12,530 nucleotides of DNA from Desulfovibrio sp. (GCA_009773975.1 VSMX01000008.1:13808-26337); one strand, 5' to 3'; counted from the first letter of the stretch, positions 1 to 5,816 are shown. The notes: generated by a model not told the origin, from the sequence alone. A program made the numbers and translations.

Positions 1-795
1 GATCAAATCCTGGCCCTGGCGCCTGAAACGCGGATCTTCATCGACGCTAAGGACGACATAAAGATCCCCTGGAGGGCCGCCATGAATGCCGGGCTCGCCC
101 TCGCCGCGCACCCGCAAACGCGTGCCAGTATCCACGCCGGCAGGAATGCGCACCATGATCTCCCGCTGATCGGGAACAACGCCCTCCCCCTTGCATCTGG
201 CACAGGGACGGCTGATAATCTGGCCGGAGCCATGACAGGCCGGACAGGGCATGGCAATCTGAAAAAAGCCCTGATTGCGGCGAACCTGGCCGCTGCCCCG
301 GCACTGGCGACAAGTTTCGACCTTGCTCCCCTTTGCAGCCCCGCTGCCATTACATTCGGGGCAAGATACGTTTTTGGGCAGCCTGAGGCTGACTTCATCC
401 CCATGCGCGGCCTGATTGAAAGTGATGTCGAGATTATAGCGCAAGTCCGCGCCAGACTGCGGGCGGCTACGGTTTGCCCCCTGGGAGAATCCAAAAAGAT
501 CCCCGAAAATATCGCTGAAGTGGGCAAAAATGTCTTCCGCGCTGCCAAAGTCGGCATTGCCAGCCGCGCCCTGCACGCCGGCATGACCAAACTTGTCGTA
601 GCGGACCCGTTTGTCCGGGTCGCGCAAGACTTCGTAAGCTTCGGCCGCTTCCTTGAATCTCAGTTCGGCCTCGCTGTCGCCGGGATTGCGGTCTGGATGG
701 TAACGCATGGCCATCTTGCGATAGGCATGCTTTATTTCGTCTGCGTTTGCCGTGCGGCTTACGCCAAGGACTTCGTAATAATCCCTCTGGGTCAT
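1..795 (-). CDS. dnaJ: Chaperone protein DnaJ (Hsp40), 3' end cut off by the window edge
   Basis: Cytoplasmic Hsp40 co-chaperone that delivers unfolded clients to DnaK and stimulates its ATPase. The first 265 residues are visible and the reading frame is still open at base 1. The N-terminal J domain (about residues 4-70) begins TQRDYYEVLGV and carries the diagnostic HPD tripeptide at residues 33-35. A short Gly/Phe-rich linker with FGDLFGF follows at about 95-105. Next comes the type I zinc-finger region with all four CxxCxGxG repeats, with cysteines at 145/148, 162/165, 184/187 and 198/201. The start of the C-terminal substrate-binding domain (MVRIPAGVDTGTRLRV...) is present. The ATG at 793-795 is chosen because it starts the J domain directly; no strong Shine-Dalgarno is visible before it. 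It lies 135 bases after rpoZ on the same strand, with a hairpin in the gap, so it may be partly cotranscribed with rpoZ or have its own promoter. The four intact zinc repeats point to DnaJ rather than CbpA. Confidence 0.97.
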   Translation of the reverse strand, partial: MTQRDYYEVLGVSRTANADEIKHAYRKMAMRYHPDRNPGDSEAELRFKEAAEAYEVLRDPDKRVRYDKFGHAGVQGAAGNADFGSAEDIFAHFSDIFGDLFGFSQGANRSRPQSGADLRYNLDITFNQAAHGDEVSLRLPKNVSCPECNGSGAAKGSKVETCRQCRGSGQVRRNQGFFQIAMPCPACHGSGQIISRPCARCKGEGVVPDQREIMVRIPAGVDTGTRLRVRGEGEPGIHGGPPGDLYVVLSVDEDPRFRRQGQDLI

Positions 796-895
796 GGCTT
801 GTATTTTTCTGGCTTTGGGTTAATGAAAAACCTTTCGCATTTCAAACAATGCATGAAACGTTTGGAAGATGTCTTCATATCGGCGTAAGAAGCCA

Positions 896-923
896 TTTTC
901 ACAGGCCCTGATGCCTGCGAAAA
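896..923 (-). other. Hairpin between rpoZ and dnaJ (possible attenuator or processing site)
   Basis: Inverted repeat with arms 896-906 and 913-923 and a 6-base loop. Read on the minus strand, the 11-bp stem pairs completely with one G-U pair; read on the plus strand that position is an A-C mismatch. It therefore fits a minus-strand transcript better. It begins 7 bases after the rpoZ stop. No U-run follows it in the minus direction, so it is not a classical terminator. It may partly terminate rpoZ transcription, or protect or process the mRNA between rpoZ and dnaJ. Confidence 0.35.
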
Positions 924-930
924 CAGCATC

Positions 931-1149
931 TTATTTTTCTTCCTGCAAGGGCTTGTAAAGTGAAGTGTCGTCGGGCAATATCTTGCCGGCGGCAATTTCC
1001 CTGAGCGCCGTCACGACTTCCTTGTTGCGACTTTCCAGCAATGGCTCATAGCCATCGCGATACTGTCGAACACGCTTGATAGCCATCTGCACAAGCAGGA
1101 AACGATTGTCCACCCTTTCCTGGCAGTCTTCCACGGTAATGCGGGCCAT
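931..1149 (-). CDS. rpoZ: DNA-directed RNA polymerase omega subunit
   Basis: A 72-residue protein with the omega family pattern. It starts MARITVEDC, has NRFLLVQMAIKRVRQ at about 15-29 (the family's NRF-LV--A--RARQ block), and has KEVVTALREIAAGKI at about 43-57 (the family's -K--V-ALREIA-GKI block). Omega binds the beta-prime subunit and helps assemble and stabilise core RNA polymerase. The length is normal for short bacterial omegas. The ATG at 1147-1149 is supported by a GGAGG Shine-Dalgarno at 1154-1158, 4 bases upstream. It is the first gene of a minus-strand unit, with dnaJ next. A -35/-10 pair about 110 bases upstream (1255-1283) would give a leader of roughly 100 bases. It is divergent from the TtcA-like gene. 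Confidence 0.95.
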   Translation of the reverse strand: MARITVEDCQERVDNRFLLVQMAIKRVRQYRDGYEPLLESRNKEVVTALREIAAGKILPDDTSLYKPLQEEK

Positions 1150-1254
1150 ATTGCCTCCGTTTTACGGCTTTGCAGTCAAGCAAATAATGCCGCCTTTGGC
1201 CTTGTAAAGTGTTTTTTTTAAGAAAATGCAATGTGCGTATTACTCAAAAGATTA

Positions 1255-1283
1255 ATGATAATAAGCCTATCTTTTAATGTCAA
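1255..1283 (-). promoter_or_regulatory. Probable sigma-70-type promoter of rpoZ(-dnaJ)
   Basis: On the minus strand a perfect -35 box TTGACA (1278-1283) is followed after exactly 17 bases by TATCAT (1255-1260, 5 of 6 matches to TATAAT). The surroundings are AT-rich. Predicted transcription start is near 1248, about 100 bases before the rpoZ ATG. This is sequence matching only. Its placement in the divergent gap, pointing towards rpoZ, supports it. Confidence 0.6.
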
Positions 1284-1307
1284 TTTAAAATTTTTCAGGT
1301 ATTTGCC

Positions 1308-2057
1308 ATGAGTCGCAACAAACGCAGTTATGCCCAGCAGCTGTGCGTGAAAACTGTCGGCATGACAATGCACAGGACAAAAATGATCTGGCCAGGCTGC
1401 AAAATCGGCATTGCCCTTTCGGGTGGCGTGGACAGCTTTGTGCTGTCCAAAACGCTGAAGATTCGCCAGGGCATTTTGCCTTTTCGCATTGACATAATTG
1501 CCCTGCATATCAATCCCGGCTTTGCGCCAAAAGACCATGCGGGGCTTTTGCCCTGGCTTTCGCGCGAGGGTATTGCCTGCCACATTGAAACGGGCGATTT
1601 TGGCCCAAAGGCGGAAAGGGAAGGCGACGGCGCGCCATGTTTTCGCTGCGCCTGGCTGCGTCGCAAAAGGCTCTTCGAGCTTTGCGGGCAATATCACCTG
1701 ACTCATCTGGCCTTTGGCCACAATGCGGATGATTTGACGGAAACTTTTTTCATGAATATATGCCGCAATGGGCGTGTCCAGGGCATGAGCATGTGCGAGC
1801 CCTTTTTTGGCGGCAAGCTGATGGTGGTCAGACCGCTTTTGCTGGTAGGGAAAAAATATATCCTACAGGCGGCGCGCCAATGGGATTTGCCGTTTTTTGA
1901 AAATTCCTGCCCCTGGTCAGGGCATACGGCAAGAAGCGATATGTCCGAAACCTTGAAGAGCCTCTATGCGGTAAGCCGGCAGTCGCGCCGATGCATCGAA
2001 AACGCGATCTGCCGCTGGCAGCTGGGCGAGAATGAGCAGGACAACAAACTTGATTAA
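1308..2057 (+). CDS. TtcA-family PP-loop ATPase / 4Fe-4S tRNA 2-thiolation protein
   Basis: A 249-residue cytoplasmic enzyme with the architecture of TtcA, which adenylates and thiolates C32 of certain tRNAs using ATP and a 4Fe-4S cluster. The PP-loop SGGVDS is at 38-43. The CxxC pair sits in CFRCAWLRR (Cys111, Cys114), matching the TtcA CSLCSRLRR block. GHNADDLTETFFMN at 137-150 matches the GHH-DD--QT-FLN block. A third candidate cluster ligand, Cys201, lies in ENSCPWSG. VVRPLL at about 173-178 corresponds to the family's VIRPL. It is shorter than E. coli TtcA (about 311 residues) at both ends and lacks the C-terminal VPSHL motif, so it may be a TtcA paralogue with another tRNA target. I therefore give no symbol. 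The ATG at 1308 leaves a normal N-terminal arm before the PP-loop; a weak AGGT at 1297-1300 is the only possible ribosome site. It is a single gene, divergent from rpoZ and convergent with the carboxypeptidase. No clear plus-strand promoter was recognised. Confidence 0.88.
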   Translation: MSRNKRSYAQQLCVKTVGMTMHRTKMIWPGCKIGIALSGGVDSFVLSKTLKIRQGILPFRIDIIALHINPGFAPKDHAGLLPWLSREGIACHIETGDFGPKAEREGDGAPCFRCAWLRRKRLFELCGQYHLTHLAFGHNADDLTETFFMNICRNGRVQGMSMCEPFFGGKLMVVRPLLLVGKKYILQAARQWDLPFFENSCPWSGHTARSDMSETLKSLYAVSRQSRRCIENAICRWQLGENEQDNKLD

Positions 2058-2090
2058 TTATAATTACTGATGACTTACCATAGTCTTTAT

Positions 2091-2129
2091 TGAATGGAAA
2101 TATCCATTAACAATGGGTATTTTCATTCA
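2091..2129 (+). terminator. Long hairpin after the TtcA-like gene, probable terminator or 3'-end structure
   Basis: Arms 2091-2107 and 2113-2129 flank the 5-base loop TAACA. As plus-strand RNA the 17 positions pair completely, with two G-U wobbles; as minus-strand RNA the same two positions are A-C mismatches. The structure therefore fits transcription from the TtcA-like gene, whose stop lies 33 bases upstream. The 3' arm is U-rich but no separate U-run follows, so termination efficiency is uncertain. It lies between two convergent genes, where an end signal is expected. Confidence 0.55.
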
Positions 2130-2202
2130 TTCCCGCTGCCGTCATTTCAGCCGCAGGCCGTTTCTGTCAGCCAGCTTCGCTTGGCATACGGAAATCGACA
2201 GA

Positions 2203-3501
2203 TCATCCGCGAGAAGCAGCCTTGCCGCGCCTGGCTGCATGGCGCTGGCTTTTGGCCGTGTTCTTATGGCTTTTGGCTGCCTGGGCCTTGACTTTTTTAT
2301 TGCCATGTTTTGCGGACACAGTCTTTTTGGCCTTTTTGCCGCCTGATTTGGCTGCCAGGGATTTTTGGGCTTTTTTGCTTCTGCTTGCCTTGACGGCCTT
2401 GCTGCCCTTCTTGCGGGCTGTTTCCTCAAGACTGTCGCCGCCAGCGAAGCTATTGCGGGACAGGGCATACTGGCGAAGCTTGCCATTTTTGCCGAAAGCA
2501 AACTTCGCGCGTCCGAATTTGGAAAGCCGGCTCTTGCCGGCCATCTGCATGCGCGGTTTGAGCAAGCCGGCATCGCGGCCGGTCTTTCTGGGATCAATGC
2601 GCTCAAGATCAAGGGGCAGCTGGTCAAGGGCCGCGGCCACAGTTGGCGCGGAATTGTCGCATACCATGAAGGAGGCATCCAGCAGGCGGCAGGCTTCCGC
2701 GCCGCGCACATACATATCGGGCGCGCCAAGAATGACTGCCAGCAGCCTGCGTCCATCGCGGGCGGCTGTAAAGATGAGATTATAGCCGCTTGCGCGAATC
2801 CAGCCTGATTTAAGGCCGTCGGCCCCGGGGTATTGTCCAAGAAGGGGATTTTTGTTCCATGTCCTGACGCCGTCATGCTCCAGCACTTTGGTATTGTGCA
2901 TTGCAAGCGAATCCGGATGGGCCCGCAAATAGGCTTTTGAAAGCGCAAGCATGTCACGGGCCGTGGTATGCTGGCCATTGGCCGGCAGACCGTGGGGATT
3001 GAGGAATACGCTGTTACGCATACCCAGCCTGGCGGCCTTTTCGTTCATCATCTTCACAAAATCCGGCTCCGAGCCGCCAATGAATTCCGCAACCGCGTGA
3101 CTGGCGTCATTGCCGGACGATACGGCCATGCCCAGGAGCAATTTTTTCAGGGAAACTGTTTCACCGCTCTTGAGGCCCATGCGCGATCCGCCCGTGGCCG
3201 CCGCTTCCGGGCTGACAAGCACGGGGGAATCAAGGGAAGCCTTGCCTTCCGCAATTTGGTCAAATGCCAAAAACATGGAAAGAACCTTGGTTATCGAAGC
3301 CGGCGGAATTGGCGCATCCGCGTTTTGTTCAAAAATGATGGCATCATTGTCCAGATCGTACACAATGGCCGAACTTACGCCAACCAGGCCGGCCTCGGGC
3401 ACGGCGGGCGCAGCCAGGGCGCGATTGGGCAGGCTCATGAACACCACGAGAGACATGATACTGCAAAGAGCCATTAAAAATGAAGCGGATGTTTTTTGCA
3501 T
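2203..3501 (-). CDS. D-alanyl-D-alanine carboxypeptidase (peptidase S11, PBP5/6 family) with basic C-terminal tail
   Basis: An exported penicillin-binding protein of 432 residues that trims the terminal D-Ala from peptidoglycan pentapeptides. It has a signal peptide at about 1-31 (hydrophobic core LMALCSIMSLVVFM, Ala-rich cleavage site ALAAP). The three active-site motifs of the family are in order: SITK at 69-72 (Ser69 nucleophile, Lys72), SGN at 129-131 and KSG at 231-233. PGADGLKSGWIRASGYNL is the typical KTG-box context. The catalytic domain ends at about 280. The rest is atypical: a linker of roughly 80 residues, then a Lys/Ala/Ser/Arg-rich low-complexity tail from about 363 to 432 in place of the family's amphipathic membrane-anchor helix. 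The ATG at 3499-3501 gives a proper signal peptide but has no strong Shine-Dalgarno. The gene appears monocistronic and faces the TtcA-like gene. Which DacA/C/D/F class it belongs to cannot be decided here, so no symbol is given. Confidence 0.93.
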   Translation of the reverse strand: MQKTSASFLMALCSIMSLVVFMSLPNRALAAPAVPEAGLVGVSSAIVYDLDNDAIIFEQNADAPIPPASITKVLSMFLAFDQIAEGKASLDSPVLVSPEAAATGGSRMGLKSGETVSLKKLLLGMAVSSGNDASHAVAEFIGGSEPDFVKMMNEKAARLGMRNSVFLNPHGLPANGQHTTARDMLALSKAYLRAHPDSLAMHNTKVLEHDGVRTWNKNPLLGQYPGADGLKSGWIRASGYNLIFTAARDGRRLLAVILGAPDMYVRGAEACRLLDASFMVCDNSAPTVAAALDQLPLDLERIDPRKTGRDAGLLKPRMQMAGKSRLSKFGRAKFAFGKNGKLRQYALSRNSFAGGDSLEETARKKGSKAVKASRSKKAQKSLAAKSGGKKAKKTVSAKHGNKKVKAQAAKSHKNTAKSQRHAARRGKAASRG

Positions 3502-3537
3502 GGTTAATCCGTACGGTCTTCCCCAAAAGCGGAAGTT

Positions 3538-3566
3538 AAAAAAAGTTGTCCCGGGAAAAACCGGGA
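3538..3566 (-). promoter_or_regulatory. Hairpin plus U-tract in the carboxypeptidase leader (candidate attenuator)
   Basis: On the minus strand, arms TCCCGG and CCGGGA (3561-3566 and 3549-3554) enclose a 6-base loop. Four bases later a run of seven T follows (3538-3544). This has the shape of a small intrinsic terminator, but it lies upstream of the gene, between the candidate promoter (3598-3626) and the ATG at 3501. It could cause premature termination or mark the end of a short RNA. The stem is only 6 bp, so this remains a candidate. Confidence 0.35.
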
Positions 3567-3597
3567 AAGCGATTTATTTATAACCTGATTTAATTCT

Positions 3598-3626
3598 GTT
3601 TTAAAAGCAGATTGGAATACTGGCAA
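3598..3626 (-). promoter_or_regulatory. Candidate promoter of the carboxypeptidase gene
   Basis: On the minus strand, TTGCCA (3621-3626, 5 of 6 to the -35 consensus) is followed after 17 bases by TAAAAC (3598-3603, 4 of 6 to the -10 consensus) in AT-rich DNA. The predicted start is near 3591, giving a leader of about 90 bases. Other AT-rich hexamers nearby, such as TATAAA further downstream on the minus strand, could also act as the -10 box. Confidence 0.35.
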
Positions 3627-3943
3627 GCACAAATTTTTTTACTTTAAATTCGCTCTTCGCAAAAAATTACAAGAATGGGTATAAATTTTGAAACGGATTT
3701 TTTGTCATGCAGCCCAATACGGAATCCTTTTGCCGAAAGCGAGTACCAGGTGAACGCAAAAAATGCAGCGCGGCAAAATTGAAAACTTTTATGGCTGTCA
3801 CCCTGCTGTGGCATTTTACGCATGAGAATATCTCTTAACAGCAAAGCAGGTTTGCCTGAGACATTCTCGCCCGCGGCTTTGCAGGCAAAGTCGCGTTAGG
3901 GCATTTACGCAATACATGTTGGATATAAACTGAAAAGAGCCAT
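3627..3943. other. Gene-poor, structured intergenic zone (no convincing gene)
   Basis: I see no recognisable protein or known RNA family here. On the plus strand there is a weak promoter-like pair, TTCGCA (3656-3661) and TATAAA (3680-3685), with an 18-base spacer. It is followed by a possible 20-codon frame (3763-3825, peptide beginning MQRGKIENFYG) that has AGGTGA at 3748-3753 as a ribosome site. Downstream are two small hairpins with similar loops: GCAAA/TTTGC at 3841-3855 and CTTTG/CAAAG at 3877-3890. They compete with a longer pairing of TTTGCCTG (3851-3858) and CAGGCAAA (3882-3889), and GAGAAT/ATTCTC (3824-3829 / 3863-3868) brackets the first of them. On the minus strand a 59-codon frame starting at ATG 3821-3823 has no family resemblance. 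The zone could hold a small RNA or be only untranslated sequence. Confidence 0.3.
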
Positions 3944-3977
3944 AAAAAATTCGCCCCGGCATAACTTTACCGGGGCG
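3944..3977 (-). terminator. Intrinsic terminator of the RRM-protein gene
   Basis: Perfect GC-rich arms CGCCCCGG (3952-3959) and CCGGGGCG (3970-3977) enclose a 10-base loop. Read on the minus strand the stem is followed by AA and then six T (3944-3949), the classic Rho-independent pattern. In the plus direction the flank is ATAAAAAT, so the signal is oriented for the minus strand. It lies 185 bases after the RRM-gene stop, giving that mRNA an unusually long 3' untranslated region. A second small hairpin (TGCCGG/CCGGCA, 3998-4003 and 4010-4015) lies inside that region. Confidence 0.85.
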
Positions 3978-4162
3978 ATAAAAATAGTGTCGATCATTGC
4001 CGGTACCCTCCGGCATATGCAATTTACATTCTGGCGGAAATCAGAACCCAAAACACACAGGCAACACACTCAAAACGGGAAACGAAGGCCCGAATGCATC
4101 ATGGGCGGCCTGTATTCAGCGCTCCGCCATAAACCCTTCCGGATTTCGAATTGCCTGAATGA

Positions 4163-4429
4163 TCAATAACGCGGCTGACGGGGAGCGCGAGGTTTGGCCT
4201 CGTTCACCCGCAGGGTGCGGCCGCCAAAGCTGGAATTGTCCAGCTTTTCAATTGCTGCATCCGCATCGCCGTCTTCCATTTCCACAAAACCAAAACCGCG
4301 AGCACGGCCGGTTTCCCTGTCGCTAACAAGCTTGACGCTGAGGACTTCACCGTATGGTGTGAAAAGATCCCGCACCTGCTCTTCTGTAGCGGCCCAGGGG
4401 AGATTACCGACATAAATGGACTTGGACAT
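4163..4429 (-). CDS. Small RRM-domain RNA-binding protein
   Basis: An 88-residue cytoplasmic protein made almost entirely of one RNA recognition motif, like the single-RRM Rbp-type proteins of cyanobacteria and many proteobacteria. RNP2 is IYVGNL at 5-10 and RNP1 is RGFGFVEM at 44-51, including the two aromatic RNA-stacking residues Phe46 and Phe48. The usual RRM end GGRTLRVNEA lies at about 69-78, followed by a short Arg/Pro tail (KPRAPRQPRY). The ATG at 4427-4429 is chosen because GAGGG at 4436-4440 is a good Shine-Dalgarno with 6-base spacing, and because MSKSIYVGNL is the standard family start. The frame stays open upstream to a TTG, but that extension is not RRM-like. It is a monocistronic minus-strand gene between fliM and the carboxypeptidase, with its own terminator at 3944-3977. 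The family binds RNA and is often cold- or growth-regulated; its target here is unknown. Confidence 0.93.
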   Translation of the reverse strand: MSKSIYVGNLPWAATEEQVRDLFTPYGEVLSVKLVSDRETGRARGFGFVEMEDGDADAAIEKLDNSSFGGRTLRVNEAKPRAPRQPRY

Positions 4430-4457
4430 GAAACACCCTCTTAAAAAACCAATTCTT

Positions 4458-4497
4458 CCGCGTTTTTTCTCCCGCAATACATTATGCTTGAACGCGG
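4458..4497 (-). promoter_or_regulatory. Inverted repeat in the upstream/leader region of the RRM gene
   Basis: CCGCGTT (4458-4464) and AACGCGG (4491-4497) form a perfect 7-bp inverted repeat 29-68 bases upstream of the start codon. The loop contains a -10-like CATAAT on the minus strand. Further upstream is a second short palindrome, TTGAC-N6-GTCAA (4522-4537), whose right half read on the minus strand is a perfect TTGACA box; no good -10 lies 16-18 bases from it. These could be operator half-sites or a leader stem. The promoter itself is not resolved. The rest of 4538-4680 is very AT-rich, and no clear fliM terminator was seen there. Confidence 0.3.
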
Positions 4498-4680
4498 CAC
4501 ATGAAAACACAAAAACATGCTTTGACCATATTGTCAATCAAATCCAACCGGGAATGGTTCAGTTTTAATAAACAAAAAAGCCAAAGATTACGCCATTTTC
4601 AAAAATATTACTTTTTTATATGGATTAATTTGTGATTTTTTTCCCGTTTCTGTTGATAAAAAATTGGATCCCGATTTTCC

Positions 4681-5661
4681 CTATGTGTATTGGGGCTCGT
4701 TTTCCTTGATAATCTGGAAGGCTTTCATGGCTTTTACCGTGCCCGCAATGCCCTGGTATTTTTTCACGCCCGCCACGGTTGCGGTAAGCAAATCCTCCAC
4801 ATCCGTGTCCAGCACAAGCACATCGCCCACCTGCATTCGCAGAAGCTGGTTGCCAGTTATCGTGGTGTCGCCAAAATGAACCTTGAGATCAACCGGCGTT
4901 TCAAGCAGCCTTTCCTTGAGGCGCGCAACCCAGGCATGGTCAACTTCGAGTCTTTCGGTCTGGAAGCTGGCATGCAGTTTTGAACGGATCGGCTCGATTG
5001 TCGCGTATGGCAGACAAATGATCATCGAGCCAAGGGAAGTGTCGAGTTCCACTTCAAAAGTAATTACAACCACCACATCGCTGGGGGGAACAATAGCCGC
5101 GAACTGCGGATTGATTTCGCTGCGCACAAGCTCAAGCTTGACATCATGCACGGGACGCCAGGATTCCTCCATGTTGTCCAGGGCAATCTTGACTATCTTG
5201 TCCACCACTGCCTGTTCGATGCGGGTAAATTCACGGCCTTCGATCTTGGGCTGCGAACCCGCGCCGCCAAAGACATTTTCCACCAGGGCGAATACCAGGC
5301 GGGAATCGACAATTATGATCGCATTGCCGCGCAAGGGCTCCATCTTGAAAATGTTTATGGAGGTGGGCACCGGCAGGGAACGCATGAACTCGCCGAACTT
5401 GGTCATGTCTATGCTGATGGGGTTCAGCTCCACGCGCTTTCTGACCGCATTGGAAAGAGCGTTTGTGCAAAGACGCGCAAAACGGTCGTTGACGATTTCA
5501 AGAACAGGCATCCGGCCGCGGATAATACGGTCCTGATTGGCCAGGTCAAACGAGACAATGCCTTCCTCATCAACGGGAATATCCTGTTCGCTTTCTATCT
5601 CTCCGCCTGAAAGCCCGCGCAAAAGGGCATCAACTTCATCCTGGCCCAAAACTTTGTTCAT
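4681..5661 (-). CDS. fliM: Flagellar motor switch protein FliM
   Basis: A 326-residue C-ring (switch complex) protein at the cytoplasmic face of the flagellar motor. It binds phospho-CheY and sets rotation direction together with FliG and FliN. The N-terminal CheY-binding motif is VLGQDEVDALL (4-14, family form LSQ-EIDALL). The middle CheC-like domain spans about 40-230 and contains the GGxG motif GGAG at 132-135. The C-terminal SpoA/FliN-like domain (about 250-318) includes TTITGNQLLRMQVGDVLVLD. The length is normal. The frame remains open to a TTG at 5674-5676, but the ATG at 5659-5661 is chosen because it matches the conserved N-terminus and has AGAGG at 5667-5671 as ribosome site. No other flagellar gene is adjacent, so fliM is a lone flagellar unit here. 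A sigma-54-type promoter lies 39 bases upstream. It is divergent from an exported protein of unknown function. Confidence 0.97.
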   Translation of the reverse strand: MNKVLGQDEVDALLRGLSGGEIESEQDIPVDEEGIVSFDLANQDRIIRGRMPVLEIVNDRFARLCTNALSNAVRKRVELNPISIDMTKFGEFMRSLPVPTSINIFKMEPLRGNAIIIVDSRLVFALVENVFGGAGSQPKIEGREFTRIEQAVVDKIVKIALDNMEESWRPVHDVKLELVRSEINPQFAAIVPPSDVVVVITFEVELDTSLGSMIICLPYATIEPIRSKLHASFQTERLEVDHAWVARLKERLLETPVDLKVHFGDTTITGNQLLRMQVGDVLVLDTDVEDLLTATVAGVKKYQGIAGTVKAMKAFQIIKENEPQYT

Positions 5662-5699
5662 GATAGCCTCTGTCAAAAAAATTTTGTGTCACTCATCAT

Positions 5700-5715
5700 T
5701 GCAACAATCGGGCCA
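5700..5715 (-). promoter_or_regulatory. Sigma-54 (RpoN) -24/-12 promoter of fliM
   Basis: On the minus strand the element reads TGGCCCGATTGTTGCA. It matches the sigma-54 consensus TGGCACG-N4-TTGCW at every fixed position except one (A to C in the -24 box), with the required spacing between the invariant GG and GC. The predicted start is near 5689, about 28 bases before the fliM ATG, which leaves room for its ribosome site. Flagellar genes controlled by RpoN and an enhancer-binding protein of the FlrC/FleR/FlgR type are well known in several proteobacteria. No enhancer site was identified here. Confidence 0.75.
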
Positions 5716-5787
5716 ATTTACGCAAAAACACAGTAAGTTTGCCCAAAAATTTTTTCCGAATTATCTTGCCAGCGCCACGCCCAAGGC

Positions 5788-5816
5788 TTGACATGGCCAA
5801 TAACTGGCAATATCTA
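5788..5816 (+). promoter_or_regulatory. Candidate promoter of the exported unknown protein
   Basis: TTGACA at 5788-5793 is a perfect -35 box. After 17 bases TATCTA (5811-5816) is a poor -10 match (3 of 6). The same stretch also holds TGGC-N7-TGGC at 5794-5808, with GG and GC spaced as in a sigma-54 promoter but otherwise divergent. Either would place the start about 40-60 bases before the ATG at 5872. Confidence 0.3.

Noticed and set aside
82..888. Long plus-strand open frame (268 codons) opposite dnaJ
   Set aside because: It is the complement of dnaJ. Its peptide shows no domain, while the minus strand has the J domain and four zinc repeats.
2142..2978. 278-codon minus-strand frame overlapping the carboxypeptidase in another frame
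   Set aside because: Shadow frame. The overlapping frame has the signal peptide and SxxK, SxN and KSG motifs; this one has none.
3644..3844. 66-codon minus-strand frame in the gene-free zone
   Set aside because: It begins at TTG, or at a later ATG with only weak AGAG. It has no family resemblance, lies in AT-rich DNA and follows a strong terminator. Kept only as a mention.
3838..3895. Resemblance to a glycine or cyclic-di-GMP riboswitch (CTCAGGCAAA, GCAAAGC fragments)
   Set aside because: Only short fragments match. The remaining conserved core segments are missing or in the wrong order, and no suitable downstream gene is present.
4430..4537. 36-residue N-terminal extension of the RRM protein from a TTG
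   Set aside because: The extension is not RRM-like, has no ribosome site and crosses the candidate promoter/leader. The internal ATG has a good Shine-Dalgarno and matches the family start.
5662..5676. Five-residue extension of FliM from a TTG
   Set aside because: It would cover the Shine-Dalgarno of the conserved ATG start (MNKVLGQDEVDALL).
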